Part shown: positions 24,146 to 34,913 of the stretch, piece after piece
Layout of the letters: each line of letters opens with the position of its first letter
How positions within the stretch are numbered: the stretch's first letter is position 1
Assembly (NCBI GenBank): GCA_905221605.1
Contig: CAJNDS010001668.1
Location: forward strand, 1,427,276-1,491,275
Direction: 5' to 3'
Source of the DNA: Symbiodinium natans
Lineage: Eukaryota > Sar > Dinophyceae > Suessiales > Symbiodiniaceae
Length of the DNA stretch: 64,000 nucleotides
The notes under the pieces: model-generated
Told to the model about the DNA's origin: nothing
Seen by the model: only the letters and a program-made list of their open reading frames with translations
Database searches by the model: none
Translations under genes and position numbers: made by a program

Positions 24146-25350
24146 ACCTTTAGGACCAAGTGTTACACCTTAACCACTAAATCCCCCATATAATCATCAT
24201 GAAGGTTATGAGTGAAGAGAGTACATTTTAATAGGTTTGTAAGGGAGAGAAGCGTACGCACGAAACCTATTGAAAGTACGAACGAAACTAGTACGCGGGC
24301 TCACTATAATTCTCTTCTCTTAATATGCCCGCGAGTAAAATACTATTAATGCGTGAAGCGAACGCACAAGAACCAGCTATTTACTAATAGAACACGGGCG
24401 TCACGTATATTTTATTACTAGCCCGTGTAATAATATTGTGTGCGCTTTTCTCATTTAATTCGTGCACAAGTTTACAATTAAATTACAAGCGCAAACAAGA
24501 TTATGAAAGTAAATAGCTGGTTTTGTTTCGTTCATGCAATTCACGCGCAAACTCGTTCATTTATTCACTTCGTTTACTTGTAATTGAATCCCCGGTTAAT
24601 ACTGAATCTGTGTTAGAATCATGCACACGGCTGTTTCGTTCATTTCACTCACTTCTTTCTAAAGATAAAAGGAGATAATAAATAAGAAAGTGAAAGACAA
24701 AGGGCCCCAACATTCTATTCACGGGGGCCGCTACTATAATATAATTACTATTTTGCCCGGCGGTAAGAACGCACACTAATTTATATGCGCGAACGAATAA
24801 GAGAAATAAATGTGTTCGCGTGTTTCGTTCTCACTTCGTTCATATGTTCACTTCGTTCATGCATTCGCTACGCTCGTTTATTCACTCATTCACATATTCT
24901 CTTCGTACTTCGTTCTCACATTTTATATTAAATACGCGCGTCGCTACGTTCCTTGCATTTAATATATAATGTGTTCTCTACGTAGTAATTCCTAATGGTA
25001 TGGTTAATCAACAGGGAAGTGAACCACCTTGACAGTCAAGTTCTCAGGCTAGTAGTAAATCTACTAGAAACCCCTGTCATTAAGGTAACAACTGGGCTGG
25101 ACAGGAGATTAATGGTGGAAAAGGTACTAGAGATAGAGGTACAGGAGCTAGAGATAGAGGGTTGGGTCTCAGAGTTAGGGTCTTACTGTCATGAGTGAGC
25201 GGCCCCCACATTCCTTTCGTACACCATCAATCTCATGACACCTTAACTGCCCGGCGGTTCCAGAGTCGCGAGGTTGGTGTCCCGCATAATAATAATACGA
25301 AGAGAGGTAAGAAACGCACGCTCTCTTCGTAGTATTATTATGGGGGCCTT

Positions 25351-25444
25351 TTCTCTCTTCTTTCTTTCTTCGCAATATTAATACGAACCGTGCTTTCATT
25401 ACGTTCGTATTATTGCGAAGAGAGAAAAAGAAGAGAAAAGACTA
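25351..25444 (+). repeat. Island direct repeat, copy 1 (hairpin with CGCAATATTAATACGAA arm)
   Basis: CTTTTCTCTCTTCTTTCTTT then CGCAATATTAATACGAACCG and the complementary TTCGTATTATTGCGAAGAG. Essentially identical to 26111-26208, about 760 bp away, indicating a recent copy event within the island. Confidence 0.75.
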
Positions 25445-26110
25445 GAAAAATATGAATGTTGTGCACGCCCCATTAAAAGACTTATTGTTGGGCGTGAAAG
25501 TAGTACGTGAACGAAGTGAATTCACGCACTAGTTTGTAATTCACTTCATTCACTTGTTCACTGCGTTCACGCAAAAGCCCCAATTATAGTACTTTTAAGG
25601 GGGCTTTTGGTTCACTTCGTTCACTCCGTCGTTCATTAATTCACTTCGTTCATTAAATTCACTCGCCCGCTATCCCGCACAGCATTAGTATTATAGCGTG
25701 CGTCCCTTACCTATAATACTAATTCTGTGAGGAGCGGAGTGAGTGATCCAAGACCCGGGTGTTTCGCTCAGTCTAGAAGCGTGTGGTTAAGGTTAATCTA
25801 CTGGTAAGGTCTCAATCCCCAGATCTAGTACTAAGTCTACACCATCAATCTCATGACACCTTAACTGCCCAAGAGCCCGTCCATGAAGACTCAAGCCCCA
25901 GTTCTAGTACTAAAGGGTCTGGTGATTGATGGACCGGCCCCAAGAACCTGTTGAACGTAACCAGACCTTGGAATCTTGTGTCCAACCTCGGTCAACAGGG
26001 GCGTGAATGCGTTCTTTCACTTCGTTCTGTCACTTATTCACTACGCCCTCGTAAAATAATATTAAAAGTGGTAAACTTGTGCACGCACTTTTAATAGTAT
26101 TTTAGAGGGG

Positions 26111-26208
26111 CCTTTTCTCTCTTCTTTCTTTCTTCGCAATATTAATACGAACCGTGCTTTCATTACGTTCGTATTATTGCGAAGAGAGAAAAAGAAGAGA
26201 AAAGACTA
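26111..26208 (+). repeat. Island direct repeat, copy 2
   Basis: Same hairpin and flank as 25351-25444. After it, the two copies diverge at GACTAGAAAAA versus GACTAGGAAAA. Confidence 0.75.
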
Positions 26209-27830
26209 GGAAAAACTGAGTGTCATGAAAGGTGCCTTGTCAAGGGTGTGAACGGTTAGACCAAGAGCCAGCGGATACACTATTAAGACTGAGGACGCAA
26301 CCCTAGATCAACAGAGTGTTATCCAGACCAGGCGTTAACAGGGTCTCAAGGCTTATTCCTGGCGGTTGATGGACCGTTCACCTCACAGAATCACCCCTTA
26401 AAGACCAAGTGTTATAGTACTACTGCAGCACTCATGACCCCTGTACCTCTATTTCCAGTACAAATGATCTCTAGACCCTGGAATCCATCCCACCTGTCTT
26501 ACCGTGTACATCTTAATACTACTAATGGTGCACCATCCATCTCTCGCACACATGTCCACACGCTCCGCTCTCTCCATTAATAAAAAGAGAACGTAGTGAG
26601 TACACGGGCGTCCTTTAATCTTATTGTTAGCCCGTGTATGAACGTAGTGTGTTACCTTTAGGACATTCTATTAACCTTATGAGTGGGGAACTTGACCATT
26701 AAATCACCCTGTCACGCACCTGTCAGCCGTTCCGTTCATTGTGCTCTCTTATTCTCATAGTATTAATACACGGGCATATAATACGTACGGTAAATGAAGA
26801 GAGCGAAACGAACGTAATGCACGCGTGCGCTCATTAAAAGCCCGTGTTCGCAAGCTCACTATAATAAATACGAAGTGAATAATATGAACTTCGTGAAGAG
26901 AACGTGAATACAATGAACGAAGTGAATGCTCCTTTCTTTGTTTTACTTCGTTCATTACGTTCTCTTCATAGTGTAGAATTATAGTACTATTATTAGTATA
27001 TTATAGTACACCCCGGGCGGTATTATTATAATTATATTTTGCCCGGGCATTATACTATTATTACGGGCTTATTACTATATTACTAGCCCGTACGGTAATA
27101 TAATATTAATAGTGTAATAGCGTAATAATAGTAATAAACTCATGAACAAAGTGAATGAACGAAGAGAACCAGAACTTGGATATGAGGTTCATTCACCCGT
27201 ATCATCCTGTAAGTCCTTGAAACCCAGGAATGACACCCTTTTGACCGCACCCCTGAATCTCCTCACTCTCTGGTACTAAAAGGCTGATATTATAGTGAAC
27301 ATGTGAACACGCGAACTAAATATTATTACAAGTGAACACGCGTGAATAATATGCAAAGAAGCGTGAGAACATAGTGAACGAAACCAACCTTGCAGTCTAG
27401 GATCTCACCACTCAGTAGTTATAGTATTACGGGCCCTTAAACTCTTATATTATTGGGCCCGTAGTATTATATTATAAACGTGAAGAGAACACCATAAACA
27501 CTATTAATAGTATTATAAGGGAGTTTACGGACGCATGAATACTATTAATAGGGGCTTATGGGTGAACGAAAGATGAACGGCCAAGTGCTCAGGGTCTTAT
27601 TGTTAGGCCGTTGGCTTCCTCGTAATCAAGGATGACTCAATTTCTGAGAGACGAGGGTAGTGACAGTGAGGAAGTCATTACACCGCTCATGCTGGACGGA
27701 ACTTACCTGTCAAGGAATTTTGCTACCTTAGGACCTTTCCTAACCTTACAGCCGCCGTGTGCAAAAGGCCCCATAAAATAAGCTAATTTCGGGTTTCGTT
27801 CGTTCACATATTAAATTACAAACACAAGAT

Positions 27831-28470
27831 GGTCCCTTTGGCGATCCACATAGAAGGTGGCCCCCATCACTTAGTCCAAGAGGGATTGTGATTTTGAGAC
27901 CTGACCATATAAACGCTAAACTCTACCCAGGTCCTAGGGTTTAGGTTTAGGGTTTAGGGTTTAGGATTTAGGGTTTAGGGTTTAGGGTTTAGGGTTTAGG
28001 GCTGTTTCAGGTTCGTGGAGCACAGTAAGAAGGGCAGGTTCCCAACCCAAGGAAGTACCATGAAGAGTCTAGGTGGGACATCCACAGCATGTTTGTTTCT
28101 CTCTGATATGCATCAAGTCAAGAACATGAGCCTGAATGTTAGTTGTTGTTGTGGAATCCTGAATCCCTATAAGGGTTTGGGTCTAGGGTTTAAGGTTTCA
28201 TCTCCTTCTTCTGGGCTCTTGTCAATGTGCCGAATCCTAAACTAACCTACGATGTCATGGATACTGAGTACTGCTTGATTTACCTATACAACCGGATTGT
28301 GGTAACATAGTTTAGCTTGAGCCCGAAACCCTCAACTCCTAAGCCAAGTCCCAAAGAAAGCAATCGAGCTGTGGTCGGTATCCGCTGCTCAGTTTCCTGG
28401 AAAGCTGTGTAGATACGACGTCTGCAAAGATTTCCTTCAGAGGGTAGGGGGCTTAGAGAGATGCAAGGGT
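27831..28470 (+). CDS. Exon candidates just right of the AT-rich island
   Basis: 27831-27890 reads MVPLAIHIEGGPHHLVQEGL; 28011-28150 reads FVEHSKKGRFPTQGSTMKSL then GGTSTACLFLSDMHQVKNMS after a CAG|G acceptor; 28391-28470 reads FPGKLCRYDVCKDFLQRV. No junction has been verified. Confidence 0.32.
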
Positions 28471-28818
28471 TCTCCTTCTTTTCACCCTTATCACCCGAAA
28501 CCCTGAACCCTAAAACCTTGAACGCGACTTTTTGCGCAGACAGACACCCCTTTTTATTCCTAGGTGACTCTGTGACCTGAATTCAGCAAGCAGCACGTGA
28601 CAACCCTTGGCTCAAAGGCGTCTACAATCCCTATCGTACCCTTTAAGGACTTCATAGGAACCCGTATGGGGACCCTAGAGAAGCCCCTTGTTCGCACCCT
28701 TTAAGGACGGAGCTGTTTAGGGACCTCTACAAGGGACCCTTGTAGGGACCTGTTTAAGGGACCTATCCATAATAGGCCTTGAAGACTCTTATTATAGAGT
28801 TGAGGGTTTAGGGTCTAC

Positions 28819-28905
28819 CCCAAGCAGGAGCTCCTCCGAGTGGTGTCGCACGAACGCGAGCAGTTGCTCCTGCTGGCTGATGACCACAGAACTGCTTGCG
28901 AGGCA
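28819..28905 (+). CDS. Exon with matching splice contexts
   Basis: AAGCAG|GAGCTCC to GCGAG|GCACC. It reads ELLRVVSHEREQLLLLADDH then RTACE, an amphipathic helical segment. Both junctions show the AG|G pattern and a GC donor. Family unknown. Confidence 0.45.
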
Positions 28906-29679
28906 CCAGGGTGCTCTCGGGTTTTTGGGATTCGGGTTTAGGGTTTAGGGCTTGGGGTTTAGGGTTTAGGGCTTGGGGTTTAAGGTTTAGGGTTTAGGGT
29001 TTAGGGTTTCGGGTTTAGGGTTTGGGGTTTAGGGTTTAGGGTTTGGGGTTTAGGGTTGCTCTCGGGTTTATAGAGCCATCACTACTAGTACCCGCAAACG
29101 CTCCCAGTGAGCGGCACTTGTCTCTACGCTACCCCTGCTCACACGAAAGTGAAGAGAGAAACAGCTAGGCGTGCCCCAAAGCAAAAGTCAACACAGAACT
29201 ACATTTACGCATAAGGACATGTATTCGGATGTGGTCGAAACGTAGCACTCACAATGGTTACATAGACAAGTCTACTTGACCAACCCTTCTTTATATCAAA
29301 GTATATATCTATGTATATATATATATATTTATTTATTTACTTATTTATATGCACATTTTTATATACATAGCATAAGAGAGAGAGAGGACAACAAAATCAG
29401 AAACCAGTACTAATAATATGGACAGCGAGAGAGAGGGGGGGATGATAATGTGAGGGACACCTCAATGTGGTGTTCCTTCAGTTCTGTGCGGTTTAGGGTT
29501 TAGGGCTTATAGGGTTTAGGGTTTAGGGCTTAGGGTTTAGGGCATTCCGGGATTGAACGCATCCGCATAACCGCTAAGCTCTACACTTTATCCCCCCTTG
29601 CCCTACATTCCGAACCCCTGGACAACCCTAAACCCTAAACCCTGAACCCTAAATCCTAAACCCTAGTCTCAGCTTCGAC

Positions 29680-29750
29680 CCTAGCTTCGGGGTTTATGGG
29701 AAGTTGAAATCTCGGCTTCTACATAAGAGAATGATATGTGCACTCTAACG
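29680..29750 (+). CDS. Exon candidate with stop
   Basis: Reads DPSFGVYGKLKSRLLHKRMI then CAL and TAA. The stretch 28910-29680 is telomere-like arrays (28935-29055) and an AT microsatellite. Confidence 0.3.
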
Positions 29751-29890
29751 CCAATGAACCTCGAAGTAAGATAACCTATAGCCCTGAGAATGTGTACCTC
29801 ATCATGTTTAGGGTTTAGGGTTTAGGGTTTAGGGTTTAGGGTTTTCAGGGATTCGGTCCTACATACTTAAGTCTATACAAAGGCTCTTAC

Positions 29891-30000
29891 TTGGTAGCCC
29901 AAAGGTTCCCTTTGCCCTTGTTTTTGTTCAAGGTTACCTTGTAAAGTAACCAACCCCAATAAGGGGTGCCCTCATGAATCTATGGTTACTGGACCATCAA
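29891..30000 (+). mobile_element. Family A inverted-repeat element, diverged
   Basis: Starts TTGGTAGCCCAAAGG and ends GGTTACTGGACCATCAA. The central GTAACCAACCCCAATAAGG and GGTGCCCTCAT blocks match the family. Confidence 0.65.
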
Positions 30001-30239
30001 ACTTATAGAGGTTTTAGGGTCCCTTATGAGGGTTCAGGGTGCAGACTGCCGTCTGCTGCTACCATTCGCAGCTTTTGTTAGGGTGCAGGGTCTCGGGTTA
30101 AATCCCTGAAGGTGCCACACTCCACGCGCCTCCTGTCCTAACCCTAGCCCCTAAACCCTAAACCCTAAACCCTAAACCTTAAACCCTAAACCCTAAACCC
30201 TAAACCCTAAACCCTAAACCCTAAACCCTAAACTCCAAG

Positions 30240-30945
30240 CCCAGAGGCAGCTCTCACTCGAATAGCCGCTGCGGCGGCGCCAGAGGCAGAGGCCGCAGAA
30301 GGAGCCCTGTGCATCCGTTTCGTGGGGCTTAGTAGGGTTTAGGGTCAGTAGGGTTTTAGGGTTTAGGGTTTAGGGTTTAGGGTTCAGCGTTTAGGGTTTT
30401 TTGGGTCGTTCGGCGCGCAGCCTCGGATCACATGAGCCTTGCGGCGACTGAGGTCCTGCTCAAGGCTCTTGGCTGGCCCACCCAAGCCAAAGGATCCATG
30501 TACCGATATAGTATACACTTGGGCCTTAAAGGGGTTTCTATATAATAGCTTGAGGGCCCAAGAATATGCCATATAGGGTACATGGATCCTTTGGGCAAGT
30601 GGTGACTCTTCTGCGGCATGCTGGGGAGCAGAACAGATGGCTCAGGTATGACAGACGCACTGCATCTTAGCCGTGGAAACCCAAAGGATCCATGTACCGA
30701 TATAGTATATTCTTGGGCCCTAAAGCTGCTATATAGAAACCCCTTTAAGGCCCAAGTATATACTATATAGGTACATGGATCCTTTGGGAAAGTCACTCAG
30801 GCCCACACGGATGTCCACACCTCTGGTGCTAGCAGTTAGGCCTCAAGAGGGGTTTGCCAGCACAAATCGGACTCTTCGGCCCAGCACGGCCCGACAGCCT
30901 CAGAGGTCTGCATGGATGATCGCTCTTTCGTGGGTCGGGTTTAAG
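30240..30945 (+). CDS. Exons bracketed by two family B elements
   Basis: 30240-30325 (AALTRIAAAAAPEAEAAEGA, after CAGAG|GC), 30420-30486 (ASDHMSLAATEVLLKALGWP), 30599 to about 30668 (VVTLLRHAGEQNRWLRYDRR) and 30792-30940 (SLRPTRMSTPLVLAVRPQEG, then FASTNRTLRPSTARQPQRSA). Removal of the first family B element gives a continuous frame, TQ to VVTLL. The junction across the second is not resolved: a TAG stands just before it. Function unknown. Confidence 0.45.
30487..30594 (+). mobile_element. Family B palindromic element (GGATCCATGTACC)
   Basis: Arms CCAAAGGATCCATGTACC and GGTACATGGATCCTTTGG, inner arms TATACACTTGGGCC and GGGCCCAAGAATAT. CAAG flanks both ends (CCCAAG|CCAAAGG and TTTGGG|CAAGTGG), a likely 4-bp target duplication. 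Removing the element joins ALGWPTQ to VVTLLRHAGEQNRW in phase, so it is probably an intron. Confidence 0.75.
30681..30788 (+). mobile_element. Family B palindromic element, second copy
   Basis: Same arms as the copy about 190 bp upstream, with inner TATATTCTTGGGCC and GGCCCAAGTATATA. It is followed by AAAG| and an open stretch beginning SLRPTRMSTPLVLAVRP. The two copies bracket a candidate exon of about 80 bp. Confidence 0.75.
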
Positions 30946-31739
30946 GTTCAGGGCCTCAGGGGCCAGGGAATGGGGTTCAGGGCGTAGGGTTTAGGAATCA
31001 GGGCATAGGGTGGCTCGGGTGAAAAATGATAACTTTATGTGTTCTTCATGTTCTGGGATTCTCTGGGTGTGTCAGTACTCCTCCATCGCATGATGAAGAA
31101 GCTTGACTAGTGAAAGCTAGTATATGAGATGCTGAACCCTAAGCCCTACACACCAAACCCTAAGCCTGAAGCACTAAACCCTAAACATTACACTCTGAAC
31201 CCTAAGCCCCAACTACTTAACACTTAAACACTAAGCACTAAACCGTAATTATTTAAGCACTGAACCGTAAACACAACCCAAACACTACACCCTAAGCCCT
31301 AAACAACAAATCCTGAACCCAAAAGCCGCAAAGCTCATAAACTCAAAGCAGCCTGAAGAAAAGAAGGAAACCACAGTATTTGAAGTGCCGTTTTCTCTGT
31401 ATTTCTGACATGCATAAACTCTATTTCGTGGAATAAGTTTTGAGTTTCAAGGTCATCGACTTAGATGTGTCTATGTAACATAGACTAATAAGGACTCACC
31501 AGAAACAGTCCATGGAGGGGCTTCTGGGGAACAAAGGGGGTTCTGGGCGTCTAGAATCTAGGGTTTATGTGAAACAGACTACCGCAGGCACCACAAGGGG
31601 CCACTCTTCCAATTCCTAAACCCTCAATCCTACACCCTCTTGATAGCCCTAAACCCTAAACCCTGGGTTTAGGGTTTAGGGTTTAGGGTTTAGGATTTCG
31701 GGTTTAGGGTTTAGGGTTTAGGCTTTAAAACCCTGAACC

Positions 31740-32000
31740 CGCAGGACGCTGGCACATGCAGCCCTATGCACCACTTGAGACCTTCGGTCTGGTGCAGTCT
31801 TCTTTGCGGCTGGTCGGCAGACCCAAGTACCCCCCTCCGCCCCCCCCCCCTCCCCTTTTCCCATTATTCAGAAGAACCGGGATTCAGGGTTTAGGGTTTA
31901 GGGTTTAGGGTTTAGGGTTTAGGGTTTAGGGTTTAGGGCCCAGGGTTGATGTGGAATACATGTTCCAGGCGCATCATCACATAAGCCCGTAGGTTTGCGT
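31740..32000 (+). CDS. Exon candidates
   Basis: 31747-31840 reads RWHMQPYAPLETFGLVQSSL then RLVGRPKYPPPP after CGCAG|G; 31948-31972 reads VDVEYMFQ with a GC donor (CAG|GCGC). The 30950-31740 interval holds degenerate CCCTAAA-like sequence and nothing I can support. Confidence 0.36.
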
Positions 32001-32267
32001 GATCTTTTGGGGTACCCAAAACCACCCCAGCGGGGCACGGCGTGTTGCAAGGTACATGTGGGGTCCAGGTGGGGTGGGTGGGGTTGTAAACCCTAAACCC
32101 TCACAAAAAAGGGGGCGAGGGTTTAGGGTTTAGGGTGAAGGGTTTGGGCTTCTAGGGCTCCGGGGTGTTCCGGGGTCAGGTTTTCAGAGCCGACCCTCGG
32201 GGTGTTCGTTGACCTTTTACACCACGAAGCCCCAAACCCTGAACCCTGAACCCTAAACCTCCTAGCC

Positions 32268-32362
32268 CTACCCTAAGGCTCCTATGTAGTACCTTTTTGG
32301 GGCAGCATACTCGAATCCCCTATGACTAACCCAAAAAGGAACTACATTGGAGCCTTAGGGTA
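32268..32362 (+). mobile_element. Inverted-repeat element (CCCTAAGGCTCC / GGAGCCTTAGGG)
   Basis: The arms pair over about 30 bases: CCCTAAGGCTCCTATGTAGT against ACTACATTGGAGCCTTAGGG. The core is shared with 53805-53925. Confidence 0.65.
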
Positions 32363-32932
32363 AACCTTAAGACCCCAACCCTCAACCATCTAAAGTTCAA
32401 AGTTCCCTCCTGAAGGGCTTAGGAAACAGGCCTCGCCACAGCTTCTGTTCTGGGCTTTGGAGCCTACAGTCCGTATTAGGGTTTAGGGTCTAGGGTTTAG
32501 GGTTTGGGGTTTAGGGTTTAGAGTTTAGAGTTTAGGGTTTAGGGTTTAGGGTTTAGGGCAGGAGCTTTAGGGGGAGATCGGTTTTCTGATTTTTCTGGGC
32601 TAGTTGAGCCGAAGGGTGTGATTAAGGATTTCGGCTTGGTGTATTTCGCTGTTCTTGGAGTTGAATTAGAACCCTAAACCCTAAACCCTGAACCCTAAAC
32701 CCTAAACCCTAAAGGTTTCGGCCGGGCACCCTCTAGCCAAGCCCTGAAGCACCGCAATTTACCTTGAAACCCGAAGCAGAACCTGCACCCCCCCCAAAGT
32801 ACCGCGAAATAAGAGCTGAGAGCTAAAACCTAAAACCATAAACCCGAAACCTGAAACCCTAAACCCTAAACCCTAAACTCTAAACCCTAAACTGGATCGA
32901 GTTTGTTTTTGGGGGGTGGAGGGTGGGTTCTT

Positions 32933-33140
32933 GGTAAAGCCAAGGCCGACGCTCCGCCCGGAGGTGTCCGAAACGGCAGATCCTGTCCCGGAATATCCGG
33001 GCAAGGACAGGGTTTAGGGTTTAGGGTTTAGGGTTTAGGGTTTAGGGTTTAGGGTTTAGGGTTTAGGGTTTAGGGTTTAGGGTTTAGGGTTTAGGGCAAG
33101 GACGATTCTGGCTTAGGGCTTCGAGTTTCGGATGTTTTGG
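32933..33140 (+). CDS. Exons interrupted by the telomeric intron 33006-33100
   Basis: 32933-33005 reads VKPRPTLRPEVSETADPVPE then YPGK; the frame continues DDSGLGLRVSDVLV from 33101. The first part is proline-rich and well bounded. The continuation is short, and its end may be the next intron. Confidence 0.42.
33006..33100 (+). repeat. 95-bp telomere-repeat tract flanked by GGGCAAGGAC: a telomeric intron
   Basis: GGGCAAGGAC occurs at 32999-33008 and again at 33094-33103; between them are about twelve perfect TTTAGGG units. Read as a GA-AG intron (AAG|GACAGG.. ..CAAG|GACGAT), removal leaves EYPGK followed by DDSGLG in one open frame. The 10-base repeat at the two junctions is what a target-site duplication would leave; three of its bases could be part of the telomere repeat itself. 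Confidence 0.6.
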
Positions 33141-33544
33141 TTTAGGGTTTTTTCACCGTCTTTCGCTGCTTGTGTTTATCCACTCTTTCGCTTCTGTCGA
33201 GAGAGAGATACGATGCGTTTTGGTTTCCATTTTTGTTTGTTTTTCTTTGGGCTTGCAGTGCAACAGTGCGACCCAACGTATGTGTATGTATAAATAAATA
33301 AATAAAAATATAAATATAAATATATATATTTATTTATTTATTTATTTATTTGCCAATGTAGGGATTGCATATGCGTATGTTCATACTTTGACCAGATACT
33401 CGCAACTACCCGAAATACCGGCAATACCCATGCAAACTCAGTGGGCCCCCCAACTCCGAAACCTTGAACAGACCTTAAACCCTCAACCCTGCCACCCTGA
33501 AGCAGCCTAAACCCTAAACCGTAAACCCTAAACCCTAAACTCTA

Positions 33545-34045
33545 AACCCTGAAGCAGCCGCAGACTTCCAGCTCCAGGGCTCACGCTCTCGCTCTGATTC
33601 TTCCTAGGCTCGTGGTCTCTTTAGTCAACAGCTGCTGCCCACGTTCTCAAAAATCCCGAAACCCCAAACCAGAAACCATAAACCCCAAACCCAAAACCCT
33701 AAACCCTAAACCCTGACCCTAATCCCTAAACCCAAAACCCAAAACTTTGTTCAAGAGCGATCTTCAGCGTTGCAGGGCTTAGGGCTGCAGGATCGTCGGG
33801 CTTCAGGGTTAACCTGTTTAGTGCTTAGGGTTCAAAGTTTAGGGTTTAGGGCTTAGTGCTCAGGCCCTAAACCCTAAACCCTAAACCCTAAATCCTAAAC
33901 CCTAAACCCTAAACCCTAAACCCTAAACCGCTCCTAGGGTTTCTGGTCTTGTCTAGGGCAGCACGGCGCGAGGAGAGAAATCACTACGACGAGTCGGCCC
34001 ACAGTTCGAGAGATTTTCCTCAGACCATTCAGAGGCGCCTTGGGG
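33545..34045 (+). CDS. Exon candidates
   Basis: 33548-33610 reads AAADFQLQGSRSRSDSS then TAG. 33970-34045 reads EERNHYDESAHSSRDFPQTI then QRRLG, ending at a G16 tract. Their relation is unknown. Confidence 0.3.
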
Positions 34046-34494
34046 GGGGGGGGGGGCACCAGAGGGCGGGTTTAGGGGTTTAGGGTTTAATGTTTAGGGT
34101 TTAGGGTTTAGGGTTTAGGGTTTAGGGCGCTTTTTGGTTTTGTTTCTGAGTCGAGGGCTCGGGGTCTAGTGTAGAGGGCTGCGGCTTGAAAGTTTAGGGC
34201 TTCAAACTTTCTATTATCTCTTTTGGGTTCTGCATTCCACTGAATATGATGCGGGATCAATTGAGCGTTCCGAGGTTTAGGGTTTCGGGTTCACTACTAT
34301 TCGCTTGAGAACTCCCGAAAACAGAAACACATGAAGAATAATTTTCCCTATATTGCCCTACTGTAATCAGGGAGATGGCTTTTATTTATTTATTCCTTTT
34401 TTGGCTGGCTCTTAAGCAAACAGTAACCCGAAACAAACAATCCCATCAGAGCAGCATCCTCTAGCAGACAGCACGGTAGGGTCCCGAAAAAATA

Positions 34495-34682
34495 TGGCAG
34501 CCACCCTTAGCCCGAATTTAGAGAACTACCCATACACTTATGTAGGGTGTAGGGATAGCCACCCTTAGCCCGAATTTAGAGAACTACCCATGTACTTATG
34601 TAGGGTGTAGGGATCAGGGTTTTTTGGGAATTTAGAGAACTACCCATATACTTATGTAGGGTGTAGGGATCAGCGTTTATAG
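34495..34682. repeat. Tandem repeat, three copies, GAATTTAGAGAACTACCCAT
   Basis: GAATTTAGAGAACTACCCAT followed by ACTTATGTAGGGTGTAGGGA occurs three times (about 34513, 34572, 34629). The first two units also share GCCACCCTTAGCCC. Confidence 0.8.
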
Positions 34683-34913
34683 GGTTCAGCCTCCTTGGTA
34701 ACGCTACTTGGCGGTCTGGCTTGCTAGCTTGACGTCGGTCACAAGCTGAAGTACACATGGTGCGTTATCAAAATTAAGGTCCCTTTTTGAATATCCTAAA
34801 CTTGTCCTAAACAGGCCGCCTTACACTAGAAACCCAAAAAAGGACCGTGGTTTTTTGAGAAGTGACCACACATATAGTCTCCGAAGCGTGCGTTGTCTTG
34901 CGAGGAAGTCGGA

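Larger units (their letters stand above)
20290..27820. other. AT-rich, palindrome-packed island without recognisable genes
   Basis: About 7.5 kb with no TTTAGGG units and much lower GC than its flanks. It is built of short hairpins with AT arms, e.g. ATAATATTATA (20523) pairing with TATAATATTAT (20551) around GCGTGCGTCCCTTACC. The same loop recurs with different arms near 22970 and 25700, and as CGTGCGTTTCTTACC near 22645 and, inverted, near 25310. The word TTCACTTCGTTCA and its complement recur dozens of times. No open frame over about 100 codons and no rRNA or tRNA I can recognise. It resembles organelle non-coding DNA, e.g. a nuclear copy of mitochondrial or plastid sequence, but I cannot name a source. 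The left edge is near 20290, the right edge near 27820 where GC and + strand exon signal return. Confidence 0.8.

Noticed and set aside
20290-27820. CRISPR-like array in the AT-rich island
   Set aside because: The repeats are palindromes with variable arms and irregular spacing, not regular repeats with unique spacers; there are no associated genes.
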